DNA from: an uncultured Prevotella sp.
GTDB lineage: Bacteria; Bacteroidota; Bacteroidia; Bacteroidales; Bacteroidaceae
Length of the DNA: 13,318 nucleotides
Direction of reading: 5' to 3'
Assembly (NCBI GenBank): GCA_937892695.1
Contig: CALBJK010000271.1
Span: 1 to 13,318, forward strand
Under the pieces are notes generated by a model. That model was not told the DNA's origin. It searched no databases and worked only from the letters and a program-made list of their open reading frames with translations. Shown here piece by piece: positions 6,473 through 13,318 of this stretch; the first letter of the stretch is position 1; every line of letters starts with the position of its first letter. Both the position numbers and the translations under genes were made by a program.

Positions 6473-6480
6473 CAAAGATA
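6473..6480 (-). promoter_or_regulatory. Candidate -7 box for the ATPase gene
   Basis: TATCTTTG on the minus strand matches TAnnTTTG exactly, 49 bp before the ATG at 6424. TTTC lies 21 bp upstream as an imperfect -33 element. It sits downstream of the intrinsic terminator at 6569-6602, consistent with a separate transcription unit. Confidence 0.5.
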
Positions 6481-6568
6481 TTGGTTTTTATCTGTATATG
6501 CGAAACATTTGGATAGTTTAACCCAAAATCATTCCACACAGTAACACATTACTGACGACAAGGCACTG

Positions 6569-6602
6569 AAAAAGGCATGACAGAATCACATCTGCCATGC
6601 CT
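6569..6602 (-). terminator. Intrinsic terminator after the lpxA-like gene
   Basis: In the minus-strand RNA an AGGCATG...CATGCCT stem is extended inward by four further pairs (CAGA/TCTG) across one mismatch, with a 6-nt loop, and is followed directly by five T residues. It lies 36 nt after the lpxA stop, so it ends the efflux/lpxA transcription unit. Confidence 0.75.
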
Positions 6603-6638
6603 GACCTAAAAAACAATACTTATTAAAGGTATGAAGTA

Positions 6639-7412
6639 CTATATCTTCTGTATTATTCCGAGCTTGGTGTTCTCCAGGAAGTTGACGATACTACGTATCT
6701 CCTTACCGTCAGGCACCTGCTCCTTGATTTGTATAGTAGCGTCGAACACACTCGTCTGGCCGTGGAAGACAAGACGGTATGCGTTGGCGATATGGGCGAT
6801 GATGCGGTCGGGTACGCCCGAGCTGCGCAACAATGTCTCGTTGACACCTCCGTAACGCACTGGATTGTCGGTAGCGACAATGAACGGGGGCACGTCTTTG
6901 CCGATACGCACACCGCCCGTAATCATTGTGGCGGCACCGATGCGGACATTAGAGTTGACGAGTACACTCGACGAGAAAATGGCACCGTTATGAATGTCGC
7001 AGTCGCCTGCAATCTTAGTACCATAACCGAACGTGCAGTAGTCGCCGACCTTTGTGTCGTGCGAAATATGTACGCCCTCCATAAAGAAGTTGCGGTTGCC
7101 TATACGGGTCTCGCCGTCACTGAACGTAGCACGGTTGATTACAACATTCTCACGGAAGATGTTTTCATCGCCGATGACCAGACGAGAAGCGTCGTCCTTG
7201 TAGTTGAAATCCTGTGGTTCGGCACCGAGCACTGTATTCTGGAACACCTTGTTGCCGCAGCCCAGACGTGTACCGTTCATTATGCTCACGTAAGGGTAGA
7301 TGATGCAGTCGTCGCCAATCTCAACGTCGCCTTCGATGTAAGCGAAGGGATAGACTGTGACGTTCTTGCCAATCTTGGCCTTAGGGTCTATTTCTGCTTT
7401 TGGACTTATCAT
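6639..7412 (-). CDS. lpxA: LpxA-like acyl-ACP:UDP-GlcNAc O-acyltransferase
   Basis: This 257-residue protein is made of left-handed beta-helix hexapeptide repeats over residues 1-185 (I-G-x-x-x units such as KIGKNVTV, EIGDDCII, RIGAATMI) and a helical C-terminus (192-257). GAEPQDFNY at 63-71 and the HISHD element (His115 to Asp119) are LpxA signatures; His118 corresponds to the catalytic His125 of E. coli LpxA. The family adds an acyl chain to the 3-OH of UDP-GlcNAc, the first step of lipid A synthesis, in the cytoplasm. Residues equivalent to E. coli His144 and His160 are Asp137 and Asn153, so activity or chain specificity may differ. The gene is not next to lpxC/fabZ or lpxD; it follows an efflux operon by 142 bp and ends at an intrinsic terminator. 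It could be the housekeeping enzyme or a second paralogue. Confidence 0.85.
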   Translation of the reverse strand: MISPKAEIDPKAKIGKNVTVYPFAYIEGDVEIGDDCIIYPYVSIMNGTRLGCGNKVFQNTVLGAEPQDFNYKDDASRLVIGDENIFRENVVINRATFSDGETRIGNRNFFMEGVHISHDTKVGDYCTFGYGTKIAGDCDIHNGAIFSSSVLVNSNVRIGAATMITGGVRIGKDVPPFIVATDNPVRYGGVNETLLRSSGVPDRIIAHIANAYRLVFHGQTSVFDATIQIKEQVPDGKEIRSIVNFLENTKLGIIQKI

Positions 7413-7419
7413 AATAGTC

Positions 7420-7440
7420 AGTAATTATCAATTAGTAATT
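7420..7440 (-). repeat. Three 7-bp units just upstream of lpxA
   Basis: On the plus strand AGTAATT (7420-7426), ATCAATT (7427-7433) and AGTAATT (7434-7440) follow each other without spacing, so the minus-strand leader repeats AATTACT / AATTGAT every 7 bp. The block ends 7 bp before the start codon at 7412. There is no Shine-Dalgarno. Confidence 0.55.
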
Positions 7441-7554
7441 TGCAATCCGCCGTCTGCGATTCGGTGTAGCGATGCGGTCCGGTGTCGTGTGCGATGTAAC
7501 CGCTTCGGCACCGTCCGCGTCGTGTCCGTGAATCACAGCTACGGACTAAGCGTT
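7441..7554. other. GC-rich spacer between the efflux channel gene and lpxA
   Basis: No gene is supported here. An inverted repeat, GTCCGT (7524-7529) and ACGGAC (7541-7546), forms a 6-bp stem 8 bp after the channel stop but has no T-run on the minus strand, so it is a poor terminator and transcription may continue into lpxA. No TAnnTTTG box for lpxA is visible. Confidence 0.4.
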
Positions 7555-8940
7555 TCAGTCGCGGCCTCCGCCCAGAGCATAGTAGAGATTCACGACAGCC
7601 TGCATCTTGTAGAAATCGTCCTGAACCTTAGACAGCTCTGCATTGAGCAGACTCTGCTGGGCAGTGATCACTTCGAGATAAGTGATGCCTGAACTGGTGT
7701 TGAACAGTTCCTTGGTGTAGTCGACGTTCTTCTTCAGGCTTTCCACCTGCTTGGCTTCGAGACGGCTCTTCTCGTCTGACGAGTTGTAGAGCACGAGAGC
7801 GTTGCTCACTTCGCTACCGGCAGAGAGCACCGCCTGCTGCCAGGTGTTGAAGGCCTGTTCCTGTTTTGCCTTGGCCACTTTCAGCCCCGCGATGAGTCCG
7901 TGCTGGAAGATGGGCTGTACCAAACTACCAACTGCACTAAGAAGCCACTTACCTGGATTGACAATGCCCATGCCGCTGTTGTTGGTAAACGCTCCTGTAC
8001 CACTGATGGTGATGTTGGGATAGAAGCGTGAACGCGCCGTGTTGACATCGTAGAAACACTGAGCCAGACTCATCTCAGCATAGTGTACGTCAGGACGGTT
8101 GTTGAGCATCTGCAGAGCAACGCCGGTGCTAAACTTTGAAGGCAACGACTGGTTGTCGAACGTTCCACGCGCTATCGTCTGGGCGGGCTGGCCGAGCAGA
8201 AGCGACATAGAGTTCTCTGTTTCGCGTATCTGGCGGCGCAGTTCGGCTGCCTGAGACAGAACCGAGTAGTAATTGGCCTCGGCACTCTTGACCGAAGTTT
8301 CCTTATAGCGTCCAAGTTCCTTCTGGAGCTTCATGGTCTCCCATGTCTCCTTAGTGAGCTTTGACATGTCGTTGACTATTTCGAGCTGCTTGTCGAGCAT
8401 CATCAGCGTATAGTACATGTTGGCTACATTGCTGATAAGCTGGGTCTTGACTACGAGCTGATAGTCTTTTGTAGCGAGCATAGTCATCTGTGCGCTGCGC
8501 TTCTGGTTAATCAAGTTGCCGAAGAGGTCTACCGACCAACTTGCCTGAACAGGCAGCTGATAGGTCTTTGTAGCCGTGTTGCCATCCCACGAAGAGATTG
8601 TTCCCTGCGGCGAGAAGGTGAACGAAGGCACAAAAGCCAGCTTGGCAGCAGCGAGCTGCGCCTCGACCATCTTAACGTTCAGCGCGGCGTTGAGCAGATT
8701 GGTGTTGTTGACAAGAGCCGAGTCGATAAGCGTCTGCAGCTTCGGGTCGGTGAAGACACTGCGCCACGGAAGATTGCCGAAGCTCGTAGTGTCGGTCACT
8801 GCCAGGGTGTCGGTCACCGAAGCCGAATCGCGCACGATACCGGTCGTATTGACTTCGGGCCTTTCATATTTGTTGTAAATGCCGCAGCTGCTCACTGACA
8901 GAGCGGCAGCTGCTAACAATATGACATTTTGTTTCTTCAT
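7555..8940 (-). CDS. Outer-membrane lipoprotein channel of RND efflux (NodT/OprM type)
   Basis: This 461-residue protein has a lipoprotein signal with lipobox VSSC, the lipidated residue being Cys19. Two outer-membrane-efflux repeats follow, about 60-245 and 265-455, each with long helices (for example QLEIVNDMSKLTKETWETM near 185) and barrel strands, as in TolC-type trimers that span outer membrane and periplasm. LNNRPDVHYAE around residue 280 is the signature start of the second repeat in the NodT family. Its length is normal for the family. It begins 5 bp after the pump gene stop with no Shine-Dalgarno, so it is co-transcribed with the adaptor and pump and should be their exit duct. Confidence 0.92.
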   Translation of the reverse strand: MKKQNVILLAAAALSVSSCGIYNKYERPEVNTTGIVRDSASVTDTLAVTDTTSFGNLPWRSVFTDPKLQTLIDSALVNNTNLLNAALNVKMVEAQLAAAKLAFVPSFTFSPQGTISSWDGNTATKTYQLPVQASWSVDLFGNLINQKRSAQMTMLATKDYQLVVKTQLISNVANMYYTLMMLDKQLEIVNDMSKLTKETWETMKLQKELGRYKETSVKSAEANYYSVLSQAAELRRQIRETENSMSLLLGQPAQTIARGTFDNQSLPSKFSTGVALQMLNNRPDVHYAEMSLAQCFYDVNTARSRFYPNITISGTGAFTNNSGMGIVNPGKWLLSAVGSLVQPIFQHGLIAGLKVAKAKQEQAFNTWQQAVLSAGSEVSNALVLYNSSDEKSRLEAKQVESLKKNVDYTKELFNTSSGITYLEVITAQQSLLNAELSKVQDDFYKMQAVVNLYYALGGGRD

Positions 8941-8945
8941 TGCGT

Positions 8946-11900
8946 TTATTTTGTTACGTTCTTGTCCGTCTGTTCTAGAAGACGAGCGGCAGCATAGGGA
9001 TTGGCATACTGCTTGAACTCGGAGTCAGACGAAACGTTTTCGTCATCAAACTCAAGAGGCTTAACCTTCTCCTGCAGTGTCTCGAATATATAGAACAGAG
9101 CAGGCACAATCATAATCTGGCAAAGCATACCGATGAGCATACCTCCGATGGCTGCGGCACCGATAGTCATGTTACCGTTGAAACCTACTCCCATCGGCAC
9201 AAGCATAGGAGCAAGACCTATAATCATGGCCAGAGAAGTCATCAGGATAGGACGCAGACGGGCGGTAGCTCCCAGCACAGCCGACCACGATATGGCCATA
9301 CCGGTGCGTCGGCGTTCGAGAGCGAACTCAACGATAAGGATGGCGTTCTTGGCCAGAAGTCCGATAAGCATGATAAGGGCAATCTGCATGTAGATGTCGT
9401 TCTGCTTGCCGAACAGATTGGTGAACAGGAAGGCTCCTGTCAGACCGAACGGAATAGACAGAATTACAGACAAAGGCAGGATGTAGCTCTCGTACTGCGC
9501 ACTCAGAATGAGGTAGACGAAGGTCAGACAGAGTGCGAACACAATCATCGTCGAGTTTGAAGACTCCTGCTCTGAACGTGTCAGACCAGAATACTCGTAA
9601 GTGAATCCTGTCGGCAATGTCTCCTTTGCCACTTCGGACACAGCGTTGATGGCATCACCGGTAGAGTGGCCTTCGGCTGCCGAAGCATTGATGTTAATGG
9701 CAGTGAAGAGGTTGAAACGGTCTACTTCCTGCGGGCCGTACACCTTCTTCATAGAGACATACTCGTTGATAGGAGCCATCGAACCGTCGGCTATGCGCAC
9801 ATAAACGTTGTTCATACTCTTGAGGTCTTCACGCATCGACGGATCAGCCTGCACGTACACACGGTAGAGTTTACCGTAAGAGTTGAAGTTGGATGCGTAC
9901 ATACCGCCGTAGTAGCCCTGCATGGTGGTAAGGACGGTAGACGGGTCGATGCCGCTCTGCTTACACTTGGCCACGTCTACATCAATCTGATACTGCGGAT
10001 AACGCGAGTCGAACGATGTCATGGCGTTGCTTATCTCAGGACGCTTGTTCAGTTCGGCAAGGAACTTCTGAGTCACCTCATTGAAGTGGTCGATACTTCC
10101 ACCGGTACGGTCCTGCATAGAGAAGGTCATACCGTTGGTAGCGGAGAATCCCTGCACCATAGGCGGCTGGAAAGCAAGGATCTGTGCACCCTTGATAGCC
10201 GCCGTCTGCTTGTAGATCATGCCCAAAACCATGCTTGAGCCTTGGTTGTGAACACCGAAGTATTTCAGGAAGCCCTCATCCTTCTGCCTTTCCTCGAACG
10301 GACGCAGCTTGATGATGATGGTGGCCTGGTTTGAACCTTGACCGGCGATGAAGTTGTAACCCTGGATGGTCATACGTGTGTCGATAGCAGGGTTGGTGGC
10401 AAGCATCCGGTCTACCTGCTTCACTACTTCACCTGTCTTCTCCAAGCTTGTGCCTGGAGGCGTAGATATGGTACAGAACACGGTTCCGGTATCTTCGTCA
10501 GGTACAAGTCCAGTCTTGGTGTTCATCATCAGAATAACCATTGCAGCAATTCCGACAATGACTGCACCGATTGCGATGACAGGACGCTCAACGATGTGGC
10601 GCACACCGTTTCTGTACTTGCCCTGAATCTTACCGTATGCGGCGTTGAAAGCGGCATGGAAGCGATCCATCATTGACATCTTACGAGGTGTACCGTCGGC
10701 GTTCTTCGGTTTCAGCAGTACTGCACTCAACGCCGGTGACAGCGTGAGGGCGTTAAGAGCCGAGATGACAATGGATATAGCCATGGTCAGACCGAACTCA
10801 CGGTAGAATGTACCAGACGTTCCGCCAAGGAATGACACAGGCACGAACACCGACGACATCACGAGGGTAATGGAGATGATTGCACCCGATATCTCGTTCA
10901 TGGCATCGATAGAGGCCTGGCGCACCGACTTGTAGCCCAAGTCGAGCTTGGCGTGGACGGCCTCAACCACAATGATGGCATCGTCGACCACAATGGCAAT
11001 GGCAAGCACAAGGGCGGCCAGAGTAAGAAGGTTCAGAGAGAATCCGAACACATAAAGAAAGAAGAATGTTCCGACCAGTGACACCGGCACTGCGATGAGC
11101 GGGATGAGAGTGGAACGGAAGTCCTGCAAGAAAAGGAACACGACTATGAACACCAGCACGAATGCCTCGACAAGAGTCTTGATAAGGTCATTGATTGAGG
11201 CGAAGAGGAACTCGGTTACGTCCTGCATTATCTTTACATGCACTCCAGGCGGCATAGCGGCTTCCTGGTCGGAGAGGACCTGCTTGATGTCCTCGGCTAT
11301 CTGCGTAGCGTTTGAACCTGCAGTCTGTGTGACCATTGCCGCAATGGCAGGCTTGCCATTCAGCTTTGATGCAACAGAATAAGACAGAGCACCCATCTCG
11401 ACACGGGCTACATCCTTCACGCGGATTGTCTGTCCGTTCTGGTCGCTCTTGATAATCATGTTCTCAAACTCGGTAGGAGTCTTCAGACGACCTTTATAGC
11501 GAATGGTGTACTCGTACTGGTTGTCTGAACTTTCGCCGAATGAACCCGGTGCAGCCTCGATGTTCTGCTGTGACAGTACACCTACGATGTCTGAAGGCAT
11601 CAGGCTGTAGTTCTTCATTCTTACTGGGTCGAGCCACAGACGCATGGTGTAGTCTTTCTGTGAGAATACCTGACACTCACCCACACCCGACACACGCTTG
11701 ATGGCCGGCACAATGTTAATCTGCGCATAGTTGGCAAGGAACTCGTCGTCGTAGCGGTCGTCGTCAGCGTAAAGACCCCAAAGAATTACGGTCGAAGACT
11801 GACGCTTCATCACCTGAATACCGGCTTTAGTCACTTCGGCAGGCAACAGAGCCTGTGCCTGAGACACACGGTTCTGCACGTTCACCTGACACATGTCGGC

Positions 11901-12200
11901 GTTCATGCCTTGCTTGAAGAACACTGTGATTGAAGCCGAACCGTCATTGGTGGCCGAAGAAGTCATGTACGTCATGCCTTCCACACCGTTGATTTGCTCC
12001 TCCAGCGGGGCGAGGACGGAGTTCAGCACGGTCTCGGCGTTGGCTCCCTGATATGAGGCACGCACCATAATCGTCGGAGGGGCGATGTTCGGGTACTGCT
12101 CGATAGGCAGCGACACGAGGCCGATAAGACCCAGTATGACTATGACGATGGAAATCACCGTCGACAGCACCGGGCGTTTGATAAATCTATCTAACTTCAT
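8946..12200 (-). CDS. RND efflux pump, HAE1/AcrB family inner-membrane subunit
   Basis: At 1084 residues it has the usual RND architecture: TM1 at about 11-30, a large periplasmic loop (30-335), a TM2-TM6 block (335-500), TM7 at about 540-560, a second periplasmic loop (560-880), and a TM8-TM12 block (885-1040). The proton-relay residues are present: Asp406 and Asp407 in TM4 (IAIVVDDAII) and Lys951 in TM10 (GLLAKNAILIVEF), matching AcrB Asp407, Asp408 and Lys940. GTSGTFYREFGLTMA at 460-474 is also typical of the hydrophobe/amphiphile exporters. A soluble acidic tail of about 45 residues follows the last helix. It exports amphiphilic compounds using the proton gradient; the substrate cannot be read from the sequence. 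It begins 32 bp after the adaptor stop and ends 5 bp before the channel gene, forming a tripartite operon. Confidence 0.95.
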   Translation of the reverse strand: MKLDRFIKRPVLSTVISIVIVILGLIGLVSLPIEQYPNIAPPTIMVRASYQGANAETVLNSVLAPLEEQINGVEGMTYMTSSATNDGSASITVFFKQGMNADMCQVNVQNRVSQAQALLPAEVTKAGIQVMKRQSSTVILWGLYADDDRYDDEFLANYAQINIVPAIKRVSGVGECQVFSQKDYTMRLWLDPVRMKNYSLMPSDIVGVLSQQNIEAAPGSFGESSDNQYEYTIRYKGRLKTPTEFENMIIKSDQNGQTIRVKDVARVEMGALSYSVASKLNGKPAIAAMVTQTAGSNATQIAEDIKQVLSDQEAAMPPGVHVKIMQDVTEFLFASINDLIKTLVEAFVLVFIVVFLFLQDFRSTLIPLIAVPVSLVGTFFFLYVFGFSLNLLTLAALVLAIAIVVDDAIIVVEAVHAKLDLGYKSVRQASIDAMNEISGAIISITLVMSSVFVPVSFLGGTSGTFYREFGLTMAISIVISALNALTLSPALSAVLLKPKNADGTPRKMSMMDRFHAAFNAAYGKIQGKYRNGVRHIVERPVIAIGAVIVGIAAMVILMMNTKTGLVPDEDTGTVFCTISTPPGTSLEKTGEVVKQVDRMLATNPAIDTRMTIQGYNFIAGQGSNQATIIIKLRPFEERQKDEGFLKYFGVHNQGSSMVLGMIYKQTAAIKGAQILAFQPPMVQGFSATNGMTFSMQDRTGGSIDHFNEVTQKFLAELNKRPEISNAMTSFDSRYPQYQIDVDVAKCKQSGIDPSTVLTTMQGYYGGMYASNFNSYGKLYRVYVQADPSMREDLKSMNNVYVRIADGSMAPINEYVSMKKVYGPQEVDRFNLFTAININASAAEGHSTGDAINAVSEVAKETLPTGFTYEYSGLTRSEQESSNSTMIVFALCLTFVYLILSAQYESYILPLSVILSIPFGLTGAFLFTNLFGKQNDIYMQIALIMLIGLLAKNAILIVEFALERRRTGMAISWSAVLGATARLRPILMTSLAMIIGLAPMLVPMGVGFNGNMTIGAAAIGGMLIGMLCQIMIVPALFYIFETLQEKVKPLEFDDENVSSDSEFKQYANPYAAARLLEQTDKNVTK

Positions 12201-12232
12201 GTTTGTTTCTACTTATATGTCTTGTTGGTTGC

Positions 12233-13318
12233 TTACTTGCCGAAGTCCTTCTTCAGCTTGCCGAGATCACCTTGGTCGGCACCCATCTGTTCGGCCTTCT
12301 TCAGCTTCTCGGCATACTGTGCCTCAGTGACCGGCTTTATCTGCATACCATCCTTCAGGGTTTGCAATCCTTGTGTAACAATGCGGTCGCCGACATGAAG
12401 TCCGCTTGTCACGACATAGTTCTTGCCGTCGTTCTGAGGGCTTACGGTGATAGCTGTGTACTTCACCTTATTATTAGACCCTACGACATAGACAAACATC
12501 TTGTCCTGAACCTGTGACACGGCATCCTGAGGAATGACAATAGAGTTGTCCGACTTGTGAGGCACCACAATAGATCCGGAACCTCCGCTCTTCAGCAGAT
12601 GTTCAGGATTGGGGAAGTCGGCACGCATCGACACAGAACCTGTCGACGGGTCTATCACTCCGCTCACCGTAGCGACATGTCCCGGATGCTCATATATCGT
12701 ACCGTCAGCAAGCTGCAAGTTGACAGCAGGATAGTCCTTGATGGCAGCGTGTATGCCGCCGGCTGTCTTGGTGAGGTCGAGAAGATCCTTTTCTGTCATC
12801 GAGAAATAAACCTGCATTGTACTGATGTTTGAAACCGTTGTAAGAGGCTGCTGGCTCGACGCGCTCACCAAGGCACCGACTCGGTAAGGCAGGTCGCCGA
12901 TTACGCCAGAAGCAGGACTCTTCACGTAGCAGAAGTCGAGATTCTGCTTGGCCGACACGTAGCTGGCACGAGCCTGGGCCAGTGCTGCCTGAGCCGCCTC
13001 CAGAGCGTTCTTGGCCGACTGGAGCTCGTATGAACCTATCACATTATTTTTGAACAGCTTCAGATTGTTCTGATATGTCAGCCTGGCTGTATTGCGCTGG
13101 GCAATGGCCGAATTGACAGCCGCCTTGGCCTGACGTACTGCTGCAGCGTAGGTCACATTATCTATAACAAAGAGCAGCTGTCCGGCCTTCACGCTCTGAC
13201 CTTCCTTTACACAAAGACGAGTGATGAAACCGGAGATTTTCGGACGGATTTCAACGTCCTGCACACCCTTGATGGTTGCAGGGTATGTCGTCTGCATGTC
13301 AGTGGCCTGCCCCGAAAT
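12233..13318 (-). CDS. RND periplasmic adaptor (membrane fusion protein), 5' end cut by the window
   Basis: The frame is open to the right edge through the codons before the ATG at 13297, and no signal peptide is visible, so the true start lies outside the window; the ATG at 13297 is an internal Met. Counting from it, residues 12-47 are the first lipoyl half-motif (VEIRPKISGFI, then VKEGQSVKAGQ), about 50-120 the Ala/Gln-rich alpha-hairpin, 121-155 the second half-motif (VKSPASGVIGDLPYRVGALV), about 156-235 the beta-barrel and 240-330 the membrane-proximal domain, followed by a Lys-rich tail. The protein links the inner-membrane pump to the outer-membrane channel. It is the first visible gene of the adaptor-pump-channel operon, whose promoter and any regulator are beyond the edge. 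Confidence 0.92.
   Translation of the reverse strand: MSGQATDMQTTYPATIKGVQDVEIRPKISGFITRLCVKEGQSVKAGQLLFVIDNVTYAAAVRQAKAAVNSAIAQRNTARLTYQNNLKLFKNNVIGSYELQSAKNALEAAQAALAQARASYVSAKQNLDFCYVKSPASGVIGDLPYRVGALVSASSQQPLTTVSNISTMQVYFSMTEKDLLDLTKTAGGIHAAIKDYPAVNLQLADGTIYEHPGHVATVSGVIDPSTGSVSMRADFPNPEHLLKSGGSGSIVVPHKSDNSIVIPQDAVSQVQDKMFVYVVGSNNKVKYTAITVSPQNDGKNYVVTSGLHVGDRIVTQGLQTLKDGMQIKPVTEAQYAEKLKKAEQMGADQGDLGKLKKDFGK

Noticed and set aside
7524..7546. Hairpin after the efflux channel gene as a terminator
   Set aside because: Only a 6-bp stem and no T-run on the minus strand, so it is not good evidence that transcription ends before lpxA.

Overview
The window looks like a chromosomal segment from a member of the Bacteroidetes, most likely order Bacteroidales (Prevotella/Bacteroides-like). 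The evidence is a GLPGLI-family protein next to a carboxypeptidase-regulatory-domain outer-membrane receptor, TAnnTTTG promoter elements, A-rich leaders that mostly lack Shine-Dalgarno sequences, a NodT-type lipoprotein efflux channel, and an LpxA of the Bacteroidetes type. There are eight protein genes: seven appear intact and one (the periplasmic adaptor) runs off the right edge. I see no rRNA, tRNA, CRISPR array or transposase.

Left part (1-964, + strand): a short non-coding leader carries a TAnnTTTG promoter box overlapped by a perfect 32-bp palindrome. A radical SAM protein of the COG0731 type (182-964) follows. It converges tail to tail, with only 6 bp between the stop codons, on a minus-strand cluster.

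Second block (971-4741, - strand): in transcription order there is a candidate promoter with an 8-bp-arm inverted repeat, an 88-residue secreted protein of unknown family, an intergenic hairpin, a GLPGLI-family protein, and a TonB-dependent-receptor-like outer-membrane protein starting at TTG 7 bp after the GLPGLI stop. It reads as one surface/periplasm operon. Base composition changes sharply inside it: the small gene and most of the GLPGLI gene are AT-rich, the receptor is GC-rich.

Third block (4742-6480): about 550 bp without a convincing gene, containing a 17-bp direct repeat and start-less ORF-like stretches. Then comes a stand-alone archaeal-type (ATPase_2/STAND-like) P-loop ATPase on the - strand with its own promoter, four 7-bp repeat units in the leader, and the only clear Shine-Dalgarno of the window.

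Right part (6569-13318, - strand): a tripartite RND efflux operon in the order periplasmic adaptor (partial), inner-membrane HAE1/AcrB-type pump, outer-membrane lipoprotein channel. After 142 bp an LpxA-like UDP-GlcNAc acyltransferase follows, ending at an intrinsic terminator. The adaptor, pump and channel would form one envelope-spanning proton-driven exporter; LpxA acts on lipid A of the same envelope. The most interesting items are the small secreted protein/GLPGLI/receptor cassette, the palindromic operator of the radical SAM gene, the 7-bp repeats in two leaders, and the LpxA-like gene attached to an efflux operon.
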